Assembly: GCF_001870465.1 (NCBI RefSeq)
Contig: NZ_MDGK01000004.1
Coordinates: forward strand, 1-64,000
Length of the DNA stretch: 64,000 nucleotides
From: Pseudomonas extremorientalis
Lineage (GTDB): Bacteria; Pseudomonadota; Gammaproteobacteria; Pseudomonadales; Pseudomonadaceae
Reading direction: 5' to 3'
In this document: positions 54,346 to 64,000 of the stretch, one piece after another
Layout of the letters: every line of letters begins with the position of its first letter
Position numbering within the stretch: the first letter of the stretch is position 1
The notes under the pieces: generated by a model
The model's database searches: none
What the model was told of the DNA's origin: nothing
What the model saw: only the letters and a program-made list of their open reading frames with translations
Position numbers and translations under genes: made by a program

Positions 54346-55020
54346 CTACATCCACCCATACTCCGCCATCGACAACGGGTCTCCATCCCCCACAATGATG
54401 TGATCCAGTACCCGCACATCCACCACCTCCAAGGCGTTCTGCAGCAACTTGGTCAATTTTCGATCAGCGGCGCTCGGCTCCAGGCTCCCGGAAGGATGGT
54501 TGTGGCACAGGATCAACGCCGCCGCGTTGTAGGCCAATGCGCGTTTGACCACTTGCCGGGGATACACCATCGCCGCGTCGATGGTGCCTTGGGACAACGC
54601 CTCGAAACCCAGCACCCTGTGCCTTGAATCAAGGAACAGACAGCCGAATATCTCGTGGGGCTCATGGCGCAACATGGCCTTGAGGTAATCGCGCACCGCC
54701 ACCGGGCTTTCCAGCACCGAGTCGTGTCGCAGGCGCTCGGCCATATGACGCTTGGCCATTTCCAACACCGCCTGCAACTGGGCAAACTTCGCCGGCCCCA
54801 GGCCCAATTGCTGGCTGAACAGCGTCTGGCTGGCCTCCAGCAACGGGCGCAAGCCGCCGAATTGCGCCAGCAGATGGCGCGCCAGGTCCACCGCGCTCCT
54901 GCCGGAAACCCCGGTACGCAGGAAGATCGCCAGCAACTCGGCATCCGACAGACTCTCCGCCCCCCACTCCAGAAGCTTCTCTCGCGGCCGCTCTGCCGCC
55001 GGCCAATCACGAATACTCAT
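54346..55020 (-). CDS. radC: RadC/YeeS-like JAMM-domain protein
   Basis: A 224-residue protein. An N-terminal helix-hairpin-helix region ([24 protein letters not shown]) is followed by the JAMM metal site with the HNHPSG motif near residue 172 and the upstream [10 protein letters not shown] segment. RadC proteins are widespread but their role in repair is disputed. The start is [16 protein letters not shown]; the frame is open far upstream. It is convergent with the peptide-binding gene and divergent from coaBC. Confidence 0.94.
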   Translation of the reverse strand: MSIRDWPAAERPREKLLEWGAESLSDAELLAIFLRTGVSGRSAVDLARHLLAQFGGLRPLLEASQTLFSQQLGLGPAKFAQLQAVLEMAKRHMAERLRHDSVLESPVAVRDYLKAMLRHEPHEIFGCLFLDSRHRVLGFEALSQGTIDAAMVYPRQVVKRALAYNAAALILCHNHPSGSLEPSAADRKLTKLLQNALEVVDVRVLDHIIVGDGDPLSMAEYGWM

Positions 55021-55171
55021 CTCTCCTCCCCTCCCTGTATGCCATGCGTGCCGCTGTTGCCTTGCGGACGCTGTGTTATCGTAGGCCCTCTTTTTTGCAG
55101 GCGATTTCCCCTGGGGAGGGGGCATCGCAGGCGTCATTGAACTGGCAACACTGAACTGGAAAGGCAAACCA

Positions 55172-56380
55172 ATGCAGCGTCTGTATCGGAAACGCATCGT
55201 TCTCGGCGTTGGCGGCGGCATTGCCGCCTACAAGAGCGCAGAGCTGGTCCGCAGGCTCCTGGACCAGGGCGCCGAAGTGCGCGTGGTCATGACGCGCGGT
55301 GGTAGTGAGTTCATTACCCCGCTGACCATGCAGGCCTTGTCCGGGCACCCGGTTCACCTGGATCTCCTGGACCCTGCAGCCGAAGCCGCCATGGGGCACA
55401 TCGAACTGGCCAAATGGGCCGACCTGGTGCTGATCGCTCCGGCCACCGCCGACCTGATCGCGCGCCTGGCCCAAGGCATCGCCGATGACCTGCTGACCAC
55501 GCTGGTACTGGCCACCGACGCCACTGTCGCCATCGCCCCGGCCATGAACCAGGCCATGTGGCGCGACCCTGCGACCCAGGCCAACACCCAGCTTCTGCAA
55601 AGCCGAGGCCTCAAGGTGTTCGGCCCGGCATCCGGCAGCCAGGCCTGCGGCGACGTTGGCATGGGCCGCATGCTTGAAGCCACCGATCTGGCGCTGTGCG
55701 CCGCCGAGTGCTTTCAGCACCTGGCCCTCACTGGCAAGCACGTGCTGATCACTGCCGGCCCGACCCAGGAAAACATCGACCCGGTGCGCTACATCACCAA
55801 CCATAGCTCAGGAAAAATGGGCTTTGCCCTGGCTGAAGCGGCGGTCGAGGCAGGCGCACGCGTCACCCTGATCACCGGTCCGGTGCATTTGCCGACCCCG
55901 GATCGGGTCACGCGAATCGACGTGGTCAGCGCCCGCGACATGCTGGCGGCCTGTGAGGCGGCCATTCCGTGCGACCTGTTCATCGCCTCGGCGGCGGTTG
56001 CGGACTACCGCCCGGAAGTCGTCGCCCCGCAAAAGCTCAAGAAAGACCCTACGAGCGGTGACGGCCTGCTCCTGCAAATGGTGCGCAACCCGGACATCCT
56101 GGCCACCATCGCCACGCGTCCGGACCGTCCGTTCAGTGTCGGCTTCGCCGCCGAGACCGAGCACTTGCTGGACTACGCCGCACGCAAATTGAAAGACAAA
56201 AACCTCGACCTGATCGTTGCCAATGATGTCGCCAACCCGAGCATCGGCTTCAACAGCGAGGAAAACGCCTGCAGCGTGATCGACCGCGACCTGCACGCCA
56301 CCCTTTTCGCCCAGACCAGCAAGGGCAAGATTGCCCGTCAACTGATCTCTTTTATCGCCCAACGGCTGAACCAGGTTTAA
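55172..56380 (+). CDS. coaBC: Bifunctional CoaBC (PPC synthetase/decarboxylase)
   Basis: A 402-residue fusion enzyme for coenzyme A synthesis. The N-terminal CoaC part has [16 protein letters not shown] and the APAMNQAMW active-site block with FMN site. The C-terminal CoaB part has [14 protein letters not shown] and the KLKKD CTP-binding lysines. It condenses phosphopantothenate with cysteine and decarboxylates the product. It starts the run coaBC-dut-(small gap)-algC-argB; dut begins 5 bp after its stop. Confidence 0.97.
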   Translation: MQRLYRKRIVLGVGGGIAAYKSAELVRRLLDQGAEVRVVMTRGGSEFITPLTMQALSGHPVHLDLLDPAAEAAMGHIELAKWADLVLIAPATADLIARLAQGIADDLLTTLVLATDATVAIAPAMNQAMWRDPATQANTQLLQSRGLKVFGPASGSQACGDVGMGRMLEATDLALCAAECFQHLALTGKHVLITAGPTQENIDPVRYITNHSSGKMGFALAEAAVEAGARVTLITGPVHLPTPDRVTRIDVVSARDMLAACEAAIPCDLFIASAAVADYRPEVVAPQKLKKDPTSGDGLLLQMVRNPDILATIATRPDRPFSVGFAAETEHLLDYAARKLKDKNLDLIVANDVANPSIGFNSEENACSVIDRDLHATLFAQTSKGKIARQLISFIAQRLNQV

Positions 56381-56385
56381 TTTCA

Positions 56386-56841
56386 ATGCACGCTTTGCAA
56401 GCCAAGATCCTCGATTCACGCATCGGCAACGAATTCCCACTGCCGGCCTACGCCACCCCAGGCTCCGCAGGCCTCGACCTGCGCGCCATGCTCAAGCAAG
56501 ACACCGTCCTTGAACCGGGCCAGACCATCCTGATCCCCACCGGCCTGTCGATCTACGTGGGCGACCCTGGCCTGGCGGCGCTGATCCTGCCGCGCTCGGG
56601 CCTGGGCCACAAACACGGCATCGTGCTGGGCAACCTGGTCGGCCTGATCGACTCGGACTACCAGGGCGAATTGATGGTGTCGTGCTGGAACCGTGGCCAG
56701 ACCGCGTTCAACATCGCCGTCGGCGAGCGCATTGCGCAGTTGGTATTGGTGCCGGTGGTGCAGGCGCACTTCGAACTGGTCGAGGAATTCGATGAGACCC
56801 AACGCGGCGCATGCGGTTTTGGGCATTCCGGCAGTCACTGA
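56386..56841 (+). CDS. dut: dUTPase
   Basis: A 151-residue trimeric dUTP pyrophosphatase. All five motifs are seen: [46 protein letters not shown] and [10 protein letters not shown]. It lowers dUTP and makes dUMP for thymidylate. It is 5 bp after coaBC and 81 bp before a possible minus-strand ORF. Confidence 0.97.
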   Translation: MHALQAKILDSRIGNEFPLPAYATPGSAGLDLRAMLKQDTVLEPGQTILIPTGLSIYVGDPGLAALILPRSGLGHKHGIVLGNLVGLIDSDYQGELMVSCWNRGQTAFNIAVGERIAQLVLVPVVQAHFELVEEFDETQRGACGFGHSGSH

Positions 56842-56922
56842 CTAAGCTGAATCCTGCCGGGCGCCTTTGCCCGGCTCGATGCCACCGCAAGGCTTTTCAG
56901 GACGAAGAATGCGCGGACCCTA

Positions 56923-57063
56923 TCAGCGAGATTTCCCTATTGAAATCAAAGCATTAAGCAGAAAGAAAAGCAGCGCCAGCACGCCGATGGCACTTTTGCA
57001 CCACGAACTCTCTGCCGAAAACACCGTCATACCCTTCAGTTTGAGCCTGCCGGTCAGCCACAT
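56923..57063 (-). CDS. Possible small membrane protein, antisense in dut-algC gap
   Basis: A 46-codon open frame: MWLTGRLKLKGMTVFSAESS, then WCKSAIGVLALLFFLLNALI, SIGKSR. The first ~30 codons use mostly G or C at position three, like real genes here. A C-terminal segment of ~20 apolar residues suggests one membrane helix. AAGG lies 9 bp upstream of the ATG. An in-frame ATG also exists at 57030. I do not recognise the protein; it may be a chance frame. Confidence 0.35.
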   Translation of the reverse strand: MWLTGRLKLKGMTVFSAESSWCKSAIGVLALLFFLLNALISIGKSR

Positions 57064-57105
57064 TAAGGCCAGCCTTGCCCCCTTCAGATGGAGTTTCCCC
57101 CCGCG

Positions 57106-58503
57106 ATGAGTACCGCAGCCCGAGTAGCCCCGACATTCCCCGACAGCATTTTCCGCGCCTATGACATCCGTGGCGTGGTACCAAAGACCCTGACTGCCGA
57201 AACCGCCTACTGGATTGGCCGCGCCATCGGCGCACAGAGCCTGGCCCAGGACGAGCCGAACGTGTCGGTTGGCCGTGACGGTCGCCTGTCCGGCCCGGAG
57301 CTGGTTGAGCAACTGATCCAGGGCCTGGCCGACAGCGGTTGCCATGTGAGTGACGTGGGCCTGGTGCCGACGCCGGCACTGTACTACGCGGCCAACGTAC
57401 TGGCCGGCAAGTCCGGGGTGATGCTCACCGGCAGCCACAACCCGTCCGACTACAACGGTTTCAAGATCGTCATCGCCGGCGACACGCTGGCCAACGAACA
57501 GATCCAGGCCCTGCACGACCGTCTGAAAAACAACGACCTGACCAGCGGCAAGGGTACCGTCACCAAAGTCGACATCCTGCAGCGCTACTCTGACCAAATC
57601 ACCGGCGACGTGAAACTCGCGCGCCGCCTGAAAGTGGTGGTGGACTGCGGCAACGGCGCAGCCGGCGTGATCGCCCCGCAGTTGCTCGAAGCCCTGAACT
57701 GCGAAGTGATCCCGCTGTTCTGCGAGGTCGACGGCAACTTTCCCAACCACCACCCAGACCCAGGCAAGCCGGAGAACCTGGTGGACCTGATCGCCAAGGT
57801 CAAAGAAACCGGGGCTGACGTGGGCCTGGCCTTCGACGGCGACGGCGACCGCGTGGGTGTGGTGACCAACACCGGCGAGAACGTATTCGCCGATCGCCTG
57901 CTGATGCTGTTCGCCCGCGACGTGGTGGCGCGCAATGCCAACGCCGAGATCATCTTCGACGTGAAGTGCACTCGTCGCCTCACGCCGCTGATCAAGGAAT
58001 ACGGCGGCCGCCCGCTAATGTGGAAGACCGGTCACTCGTTGATCAAAAAGAAAATGAAGGAAACCGGCGCCCTGTTGGCCGGCGAAATGAGCGGCCACGT
58101 GTTCTTCAAGGAACGCTGGTTCGGCTTTGACGACGGTATTTACAGCGCCGCTCGCCTACTGGAGATCCTCAGCAAGGAAAAATCCACGGCCCAGGAGCTG
58201 TTTCAGACCTTCCCGAACGATATTTCTACGCCAGAGATCAATATCCATGTGACCGAGGAGAGCAAATTCAGCATCATTGACGCACTGCACGATGCGCAAT
58301 GGGGCGAAGGCGCCAACCTGACCACCATTGATGGTGTGCGAGTCGATTACGCCAAAGGCTGGGGCCTGGTCCGCGCGTCCAACACCACACCGGTGCTGGT
58401 CCTGCGTTTCGAGGCGGATACCGAGGCTGAGTTGCAGCGCATCAAGGACGTGTTCCACGCCCAGTTGAAACGTGTTGCCCCTGATCTCCAATTACCGTTC
58501 TGA
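57106..58503 (+). CDS. algC: Phosphomannomutase/phosphoglucomutase AlgC
   Basis: A 465-residue enzyme, close to the short P. aeruginosa AlgC form (463 residues). Phosphoserine Ser110 lies in GVMLTGSHNPSDYNGF, the metal loop is AFDGDGDRVGVV, and the sugar-binding GEMSGHVFFKERWFGFDDG and TEESKFSIIDALH are intact. It interconverts mannose-6-P/mannose-1-P and the glucose forms for alginate, LPS and Psl. The start MSTAARVAPTFPDSIFRAYD is used; the upstream gap is too short for the long AlgC form with an N-terminal membrane/sensor part. It is convergent or tandem with argB 19 bp later. Confidence 0.96.
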   Translation: MSTAARVAPTFPDSIFRAYDIRGVVPKTLTAETAYWIGRAIGAQSLAQDEPNVSVGRDGRLSGPELVEQLIQGLADSGCHVSDVGLVPTPALYYAANVLAGKSGVMLTGSHNPSDYNGFKIVIAGDTLANEQIQALHDRLKNNDLTSGKGTVTKVDILQRYSDQITGDVKLARRLKVVVDCGNGAAGVIAPQLLEALNCEVIPLFCEVDGNFPNHHPDPGKPENLVDLIAKVKETGADVGLAFDGDGDRVGVVTNTGENVFADRLLMLFARDVVARNANAEIIFDVKCTRRLTPLIKEYGGRPLMWKTGHSLIKKKMKETGALLAGEMSGHVFFKERWFGFDDGIYSAARLLEILSKEKSTAQELFQTFPNDISTPEINIHVTEESKFSIIDALHDAQWGEGANLTTIDGVRVDYAKGWGLVRASNTTPVLVLRFEADTEAELQRIKDVFHAQLKRVAPDLQLPF

Positions 58504-58522
58504 TTTTTTACCGGAGCCCTGA

Positions 58523-59428
<906 letters not shown>

Positions 59429-59439
59429 ACACTGAAAAC

Positions 59440-59478
59440 AAAAGGCCCCGCTCAATATGATTGAGCGGGGCCTTTTTA
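59440..59478 (+). terminator. Terminator of argB
   Basis: AGGCCCCGCTCAA and TTGAGCGGGGCCT form a 13-bp perfect stem with a TATGA loop and a T-tract. It ends the coaBC-dut-algC-argB run. Confidence 0.95.
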
Positions 59479-59493
59479 TGCACGCTGCTCCCC

Positions 59494-59521
59494 TGTGGGA
59501 GCGGGCTTGCCCGCGAAGGCG
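59494..59521. repeat. Single REP sequence of a third class
   Basis: TGTGGGAGCGGGCTTGCC, then CGCGAAGGCG, is a lone REP whose core is GCGGGCTTGCCCGC. It ends 6 bp before the pyrE stop. Confidence 0.8.
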
Positions 59522-59526
59522 GTGGG

Positions 59527-60171
59527 TCAGACGCCAAACTGCTCGCGATATGCACGCACCGCCGGCAGGTGCTGCTTGAGCTGCGGATCATCTTCCAGGA
59601 ACTGCAACACCTGGTTCAACGACACGATGCTCACGACTGGAATGCCGAAATCGCGCTCCACTTCCTGGATGGCCGACAACTCACCGTTGCCACGCTCCTG
59701 GCGGTTCAGCGCGATCAGCACGCCGGCGGCCTTGGCGCCGTCCTGGGAAGCGATGATCTGCATGACTTCGCGGATAGCGGTGCCGGCGGTGATCACGTCG
59801 TCGATGATCAGCACGTCGCCCTTGAGTGGAGCCCCGACCAGGCTGCCGCCTTCACCGTGGGCCTTGGCCTCTTTACGGTTAAAGCACCAAGGCAGGTCCT
59901 GCCCGTGATGCTCAGCCAGCGCCACGGCGGTCGCGGCCGCCAGGGGAATACCCTTGTAGGCCGGGCCAAACAGCACATCGAAGGAAATACCGCTTTCAAC
60001 GATGGCAGCCGCATAGAAACGACCCAGCTGTGCCAGGGCCGAACCCGAGTTGAACAGGCCCGCATTGAAGAAGTACGGGCTGGTGCGCCCTGACTTGAGG
60101 GTGAACTCACCGAAGCGCAAAACCCCGCGATCGATGGCAAAACGAATGAAATCGCGTTGATACGCCTGCAT
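59527..60171 (-). CDS. pyrE: Orotate phosphoribosyltransferase
   Basis: A 214-residue PRPP transferase. [37 protein letters not shown] and the PRPP loop [17 protein letters not shown] are intact. It makes OMP from orotate in pyrimidine synthesis. The ATG at 60171 has GAGG 8 bp upstream; the frame opens slightly earlier. It is divergent from crc with an 82-bp gap containing a 17-bp palindrome. Confidence 0.96.
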   Translation of the reverse strand: MQAYQRDFIRFAIDRGVLRFGEFTLKSGRTSPYFFNAGLFNSGSALAQLGRFYAAAIVESGISFDVLFGPAYKGIPLAAATAVALAEHHGQDLPWCFNRKEAKAHGEGGSLVGAPLKGDVLIIDDVITAGTAIREVMQIIASQDGAKAAGVLIALNRQERGNGELSAIQEVERDFGIPVVSIVSLNQVLQFLEDDPQLKQHLPAVRAYREQFGV

Positions 60172-60215
60172 GAAAAAAGCCTCAGATACCACGGATTTAG
60201 CTAATTAGGTAGACG

Positions 60216-60232
60216 GCGTGTATCATACACGC
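60216..60232. promoter_or_regulatory. 17-bp palindrome in the pyrE-crc promoter gap
   Basis: GCGTGTATCATACACGC has perfect 8-bp arms around a single C. It includes TATCAT (60221-60226) as a -10 for crc and TATGAT on the other strand as a -10 for pyrE, so the two promoters would overlap. It may also be an operator. Confidence 0.55.
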
Positions 60233-60253
60233 ACGCGATTTTTGGGGCCATTT

Positions 60254-61033
60254 ATGCGGATCATCAGTGTGAACGTTAATGGTATTCAGGCTGCAGTCGA
60301 GCGTGGTTTGCTCAGTTGGCTGCAAGCCCAGAATGCCGACGTCATCTGCCTGCAGGATACCCGCGCCTCCGCCTTTGAACTGGACGACCCAGCCTTCCAA
60401 CTGGATGGCTACTTCCTTTATGCCTGCGATGCCGAAGTGCCCACCCAAGGTGGCGTGGCTTTGTATTCGCGGTTGCAACCCAAGGCGGTCATCAGCGGCC
60501 TCGGCTTCGAGACAGCCGACCGCTACGGGCGCTACCTGCAAGCCGATTTCGACAAGGTCAGCATCGCGACCTTGCTGCTTCCTTCGGGGCAGAACGGCGA
60601 TGAAGACTTGAACCAGAAGTTCAAGCTAATGGACGATTTCGCCCGTTACCTGGATAAACAGCGACGCAAACGTCGCGAGTACATTTATTGTGGCTCGCTG
60701 TACGTGGCGCAACAGAAGCTGGATATCAAGAACTGGCGCGACAGCCAGCAATCCCCGGGTTTCCTGGCGCCGGAACGGGCCTGGATGGACGAGATTGTCG
60801 GCAACATGGGCTATGTGGATGCCCTGCGCGAAGTCAGCCGCGAAGGCGACCAGTACAGCTGGTGGCCGGATAACGAACAGGCTGAGATGCTCAACCTGGG
60901 CTGGCGCTTCGACTACCAACTGCTGACCCCGGGCCTGCGCCGGTTCGTTCGCAGCGCACGCCTGCCGCGCCAGCCGCGATTCTCGCAGCACGCGCCGCTG
61001 ATCGTGGACTACGACTGGACATTGACCATCTGA
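60254..61033 (+). CDS. crc: Crc, catabolite repression control protein
   Basis: A 259-residue protein of the exonuclease III/AP-endonuclease fold, starting MRIISVNVNGIQAAVERGLL. Length matches P. aeruginosa Crc exactly. Crc does not bind RNA alone; with Hfq it blocks translation of catabolic mRNAs bearing A-rich sites, under control of CrcZ-type RNAs. The frame is open 12 codons upstream, but this ATG is the family start. It is divergent from pyrE, and a terminator follows. Confidence 0.96.
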   Translation: MRIISVNVNGIQAAVERGLLSWLQAQNADVICLQDTRASAFELDDPAFQLDGYFLYACDAEVPTQGGVALYSRLQPKAVISGLGFETADRYGRYLQADFDKVSIATLLLPSGQNGDEDLNQKFKLMDDFARYLDKQRRKRREYIYCGSLYVAQQKLDIKNWRDSQQSPGFLAPERAWMDEIVGNMGYVDALREVSREGDQYSWWPDNEQAEMLNLGWRFDYQLLTPGLRRFVRSARLPRQPRFSQHAPLIVDYDWTLTI

Positions 61034-61046
61034 GGTCTTTTCCCAG

Positions 61047-61085
61047 GCACAAAAAAACCGACAGCGATGTCGGTTTTTTTGTGCC
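61047..61085. terminator. Bidirectional terminator between crc and DUF4870 gene
   Basis: The long perfect stem GGCACAAAAAAACCGACA and its complement (61047-61064 and 61068-61085, loop about GCG/A) contains ACCGACA/TGTCGGT with A and T runs on each side. Confidence 0.92.
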
Positions 61086-61091
61086 TGTTCA

Positions 61092-61463
61092 CTATTTGAT
61101 CACTCGCCAGGTCAAGGGGTAGCGGTAAGCGATCCCCTTGTTGGCCTTGATGCTACCAATGATGGTCAGCACCACCGTGGCGATTGCCAGGGCAACCATC
61201 AGGAAAAAACCGATCACTGCGAAGGCCAGCACAATGCAAGCGATCCAGGCGATGGCGACGGTGATCTGGAAGTTCAGGGCTTCCTTGCCCTGATCATCAA
61301 TGAACGGGTCCACTTCTTTCTTCATCTGCCACAGGATCAGTGGCCCCACGACGCTGCCGAAGGGGAACACGAAACCCAGAAACGCCGCGAGATGGCACAA
61401 CATTGCGCCCTGGCGCACTTCGTAGGAAGGCGTCGGCACAGGCATTTGGCTGCTGTCATTCAT
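61092..61463 (-). CDS. DUF4870 (Tic20-like) membrane protein
   Basis: A 123-residue protein with three to four hydrophobic segments (about residues 22-48, 68-95 and 95-112). HLAAFLGFVFPFGSVVGPLI and NFQITVAIAWIACIVLAFAV are typical of DUF4870. The function is unknown. It is convergent with crc and lies 22 bp downstream of rph on the same strand, so it is probably co-transcribed. Confidence 0.9.
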   Translation of the reverse strand: MNDSSQMPVPTPSYEVRQGAMLCHLAAFLGFVFPFGSVVGPLILWQMKKEVDPFIDDQGKEALNFQITVAIAWIACIVLAFAVIGFFLMVALAIATVVLTIIGSIKANKGIAYRYPLTWRVIK

Positions 61464-61485
61464 GGCGCTTCTCCTTGAGGCGGGT

Positions 61486-62208
61486 TCAGTCAGCCAGGGC
61501 GGCGTTCTGCAGTTCGAAGATCTCGGTCATGCCTTTCTGGGCCAGGGCCAGCATCGCATTCAGTTCGGCCGGCTGGAATGGCGCGCCTTCGGCGGTGCCT
61601 TGCACTTCGATGAACCCACCGGTGCTGGTCATCACCACGTTCAGGTCGGTCTCGGCGGCCGAGTCTTCCAGGTAGTCCAGGTCCAGCACTGGCTCGCCCT
61701 GGTACATGCCCACCGAAACAGCGGCGATCATTTGCTTGAGCGGGTCACCGCCCTTGAGGCCGCCACGCTTCTTGATCACTTTCAGCGCGTCAACCAGGGC
61801 CACCATGGCACCGGTGATGGACGCAGTGCGGGTACCGCCGTCAGCCTGGATAACGTCGCAGTCGACGTACAGGGTCACGTCGCCCAGCTTGGACATGTCC
61901 AGGGCGGCGCGCAGTGAACGGCCGATCAGGCGCTGGATTTCCAGGGTGCGCCCGCCTTGCTTGCCACGGCTGGCTTCACGCTGGTTACGCTCGCCGGTGG
62001 CGCGCGGCAGCATGCCGTACTCGGCGGTCAGCCAGCCCTGGCCCTGGCCTTTAAGGAAGCGCGGCACGCCGTTTTCGACGCTGACGGTGCAGATCACCTT
62101 GGTATCGCCAAACTCGACCAGTACGGATCCCTCGGCGTGTTTGGTGTAGTTGCGGGTGATGCGGATCGAGCGGAGCTGATCGGCAGCGCGACCACTTGGA
62201 CGTTTCAT
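61486..62208 (-). CDS. rph: RNase PH
   Basis: A 240-residue tRNA exoribonuclease. [40 protein letters not shown] and [20 protein letters not shown] match the family; the phosphate-binding region and [20 protein letters not shown] are intact. It trims tRNA 3' ends using phosphate. The ATG at 62208 is chosen; the frame opens 13 codons earlier. It is divergent from yicC. Confidence 0.97.
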   Translation of the reverse strand: MKRPSGRAADQLRSIRITRNYTKHAEGSVLVEFGDTKVICTVSVENGVPRFLKGQGQGWLTAEYGMLPRATGERNQREASRGKQGGRTLEIQRLIGRSLRAALDMSKLGDVTLYVDCDVIQADGGTRTASITGAMVALVDALKVIKKRGGLKGGDPLKQMIAAVSVGMYQGEPVLDLDYLEDSAAETDLNVVMTSTGGFIEVQGTAEGAPFQPAELNAMLALAQKGMTEIFELQNAALAD

Positions 62209-62306
62209 AGGGAACACCTGTACTGAGGACGAAAAACTGCCGAGCATTATAGAGCCGCGGGCCGATTCGGGGCACTGCTAAAAAATCCAGTTACGAATGC
62301 TCGGGT

Positions 62307-62336
62307 TTGGGCGCACTCGCCCCACTGCGCTACAAT
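62307..62336 (+). promoter_or_regulatory. Candidate promoter of yicC-gmk
   Basis: TTGGGC (62307-62312) and TACAAT (62331-62336) are 18 bp apart, 58 bp before the yicC ATG. Confidence 0.5.
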
Positions 62337-62393
62337 CCTGCGCCTTCCCAATCATCAGCCCGCATTTACGGGGCTGCAACGCGAGGTACCTCC

Positions 62394-63888
<1,495 letters not shown>

Positions 63889-63900
63889 TTGGCTCTTCCC

Positions 63901-63943
63901 AAAACCGCTGCAAGGGCTTTACATTGGCGCTTGTAGCGGTTTT
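63901..63943 (+). terminator. Possible terminator or hairpin after gmk
   Basis: AAAACCGCTGCAAG (63901-63914) and CTTGTAGCGGTTTT (63930-63943) form a 14-bp stem with one mismatch and a 15-bp loop. Confidence 0.6.
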
Positions 63944-63956
63944 GCGAGGGCCTGCG

Positions 63957-63992
63957 AAAAATCAGCGCTTCCCTAAACGCTGGTGATTTTTT
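63957..63992 (+). terminator. Rho-independent-like terminator after gmk
   Basis: AAAAATCAGCG and CGCTGGTGATTTTT pair with a 3-base bulge and are followed by T-rich sequence, 70 bp past the gmk stop. Confidence 0.6.
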
Positions 63993-64000
63993 AAACTGTT

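Overview
The window reads as core chromosome of a Pseudomonas of the fluorescens group. Proteins match Pseudomonas families, third codon positions are GC-rich, REP/REPIN repeats of the 'gtgggaggggcttgc' kind typical of P. fluorescens relatives sit between genes, and from memory the gene order follows P. aeruginosa PAO1 from algP (PA5253) to gmk (PA5336). No phage, plasmid, insertion sequence, CRISPR array, rRNA or tRNA was found.

Layout. 1-2.7 kb: algP (cut by the window edge), an FKBP isomerase, anti-sigma factor algQ and a DsbB-like oxidase. 2.9-7.9 kb: heme operon hemC-hemD-hemX-hemY preceded by algR. 8.4-15.3 kb: argH, a glutathione transferase, two small conserved proteins, adenylate cyclase cyaA, rnk, a DUF1289 protein and cyaY. 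15.6-20.2 kb: the operon lppL-lysA-dapF-DUF484-xerC-HAD hydrolase. 20.3-25.5 kb: sutA, a YjbQ protein, glnK-amtB, ubiK and comM. 25.5-33.5 kb is more accessory: a TetR regulator with a divergent ABC-type membrane protein lacking an ATPase, a chemoreceptor, a LysR/MATE pair and a GGDEF-EAL protein. 33.7-38.9 kb: rep, xpt, an acetyl-CoA hydrolase/transferase and cytochrome c5. 39.1-51.8 kb is amine and amino-acid catabolism: pauR, dadA-ridA-dadX with lrp, a PauB-like oxidase, a MocR regulator, a phospholipase-D lipoprotein, an MFS carrier, a PauC/KauB-like aldehyde dehydrogenase and a cupin. 51.8-64 kb: rpmB-rpmG, a peptide-binding protein, radC, coaBC-dut-algC-argB, pyrE, crc, rph, yicC and gmk.

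The genes fall into linked themes: envelope and alginate control (algP, algQ, algR, algC), tetrapyrrole synthesis, lysine/arginine/pyrimidine/CoA synthesis, nitrogen sensing (glnK-amtB), D-alanine and polyamine breakdown, and global regulators (cyaA, crc, sutA, lrp). Two genes expected from the PAO1 order are absent: the AlgR partner kinase algZ/fimS between algR and argH, and poxB between rep and xpt.

I found no clearly new multi-gene system. The best leads are regulatory: an ANR/FNR-like box about 40 bp upstream of the predicted hemC start point, tandem 16-bp operators between the TetR gene and the ATPase-less membrane protein, a 12-bp inverted repeat between a DUF1127 gene and a MocR gene, a 17-bp palindrome in the pyrE-crc gap, and a possible unannotated small membrane protein antisense in the dut-algC gap.
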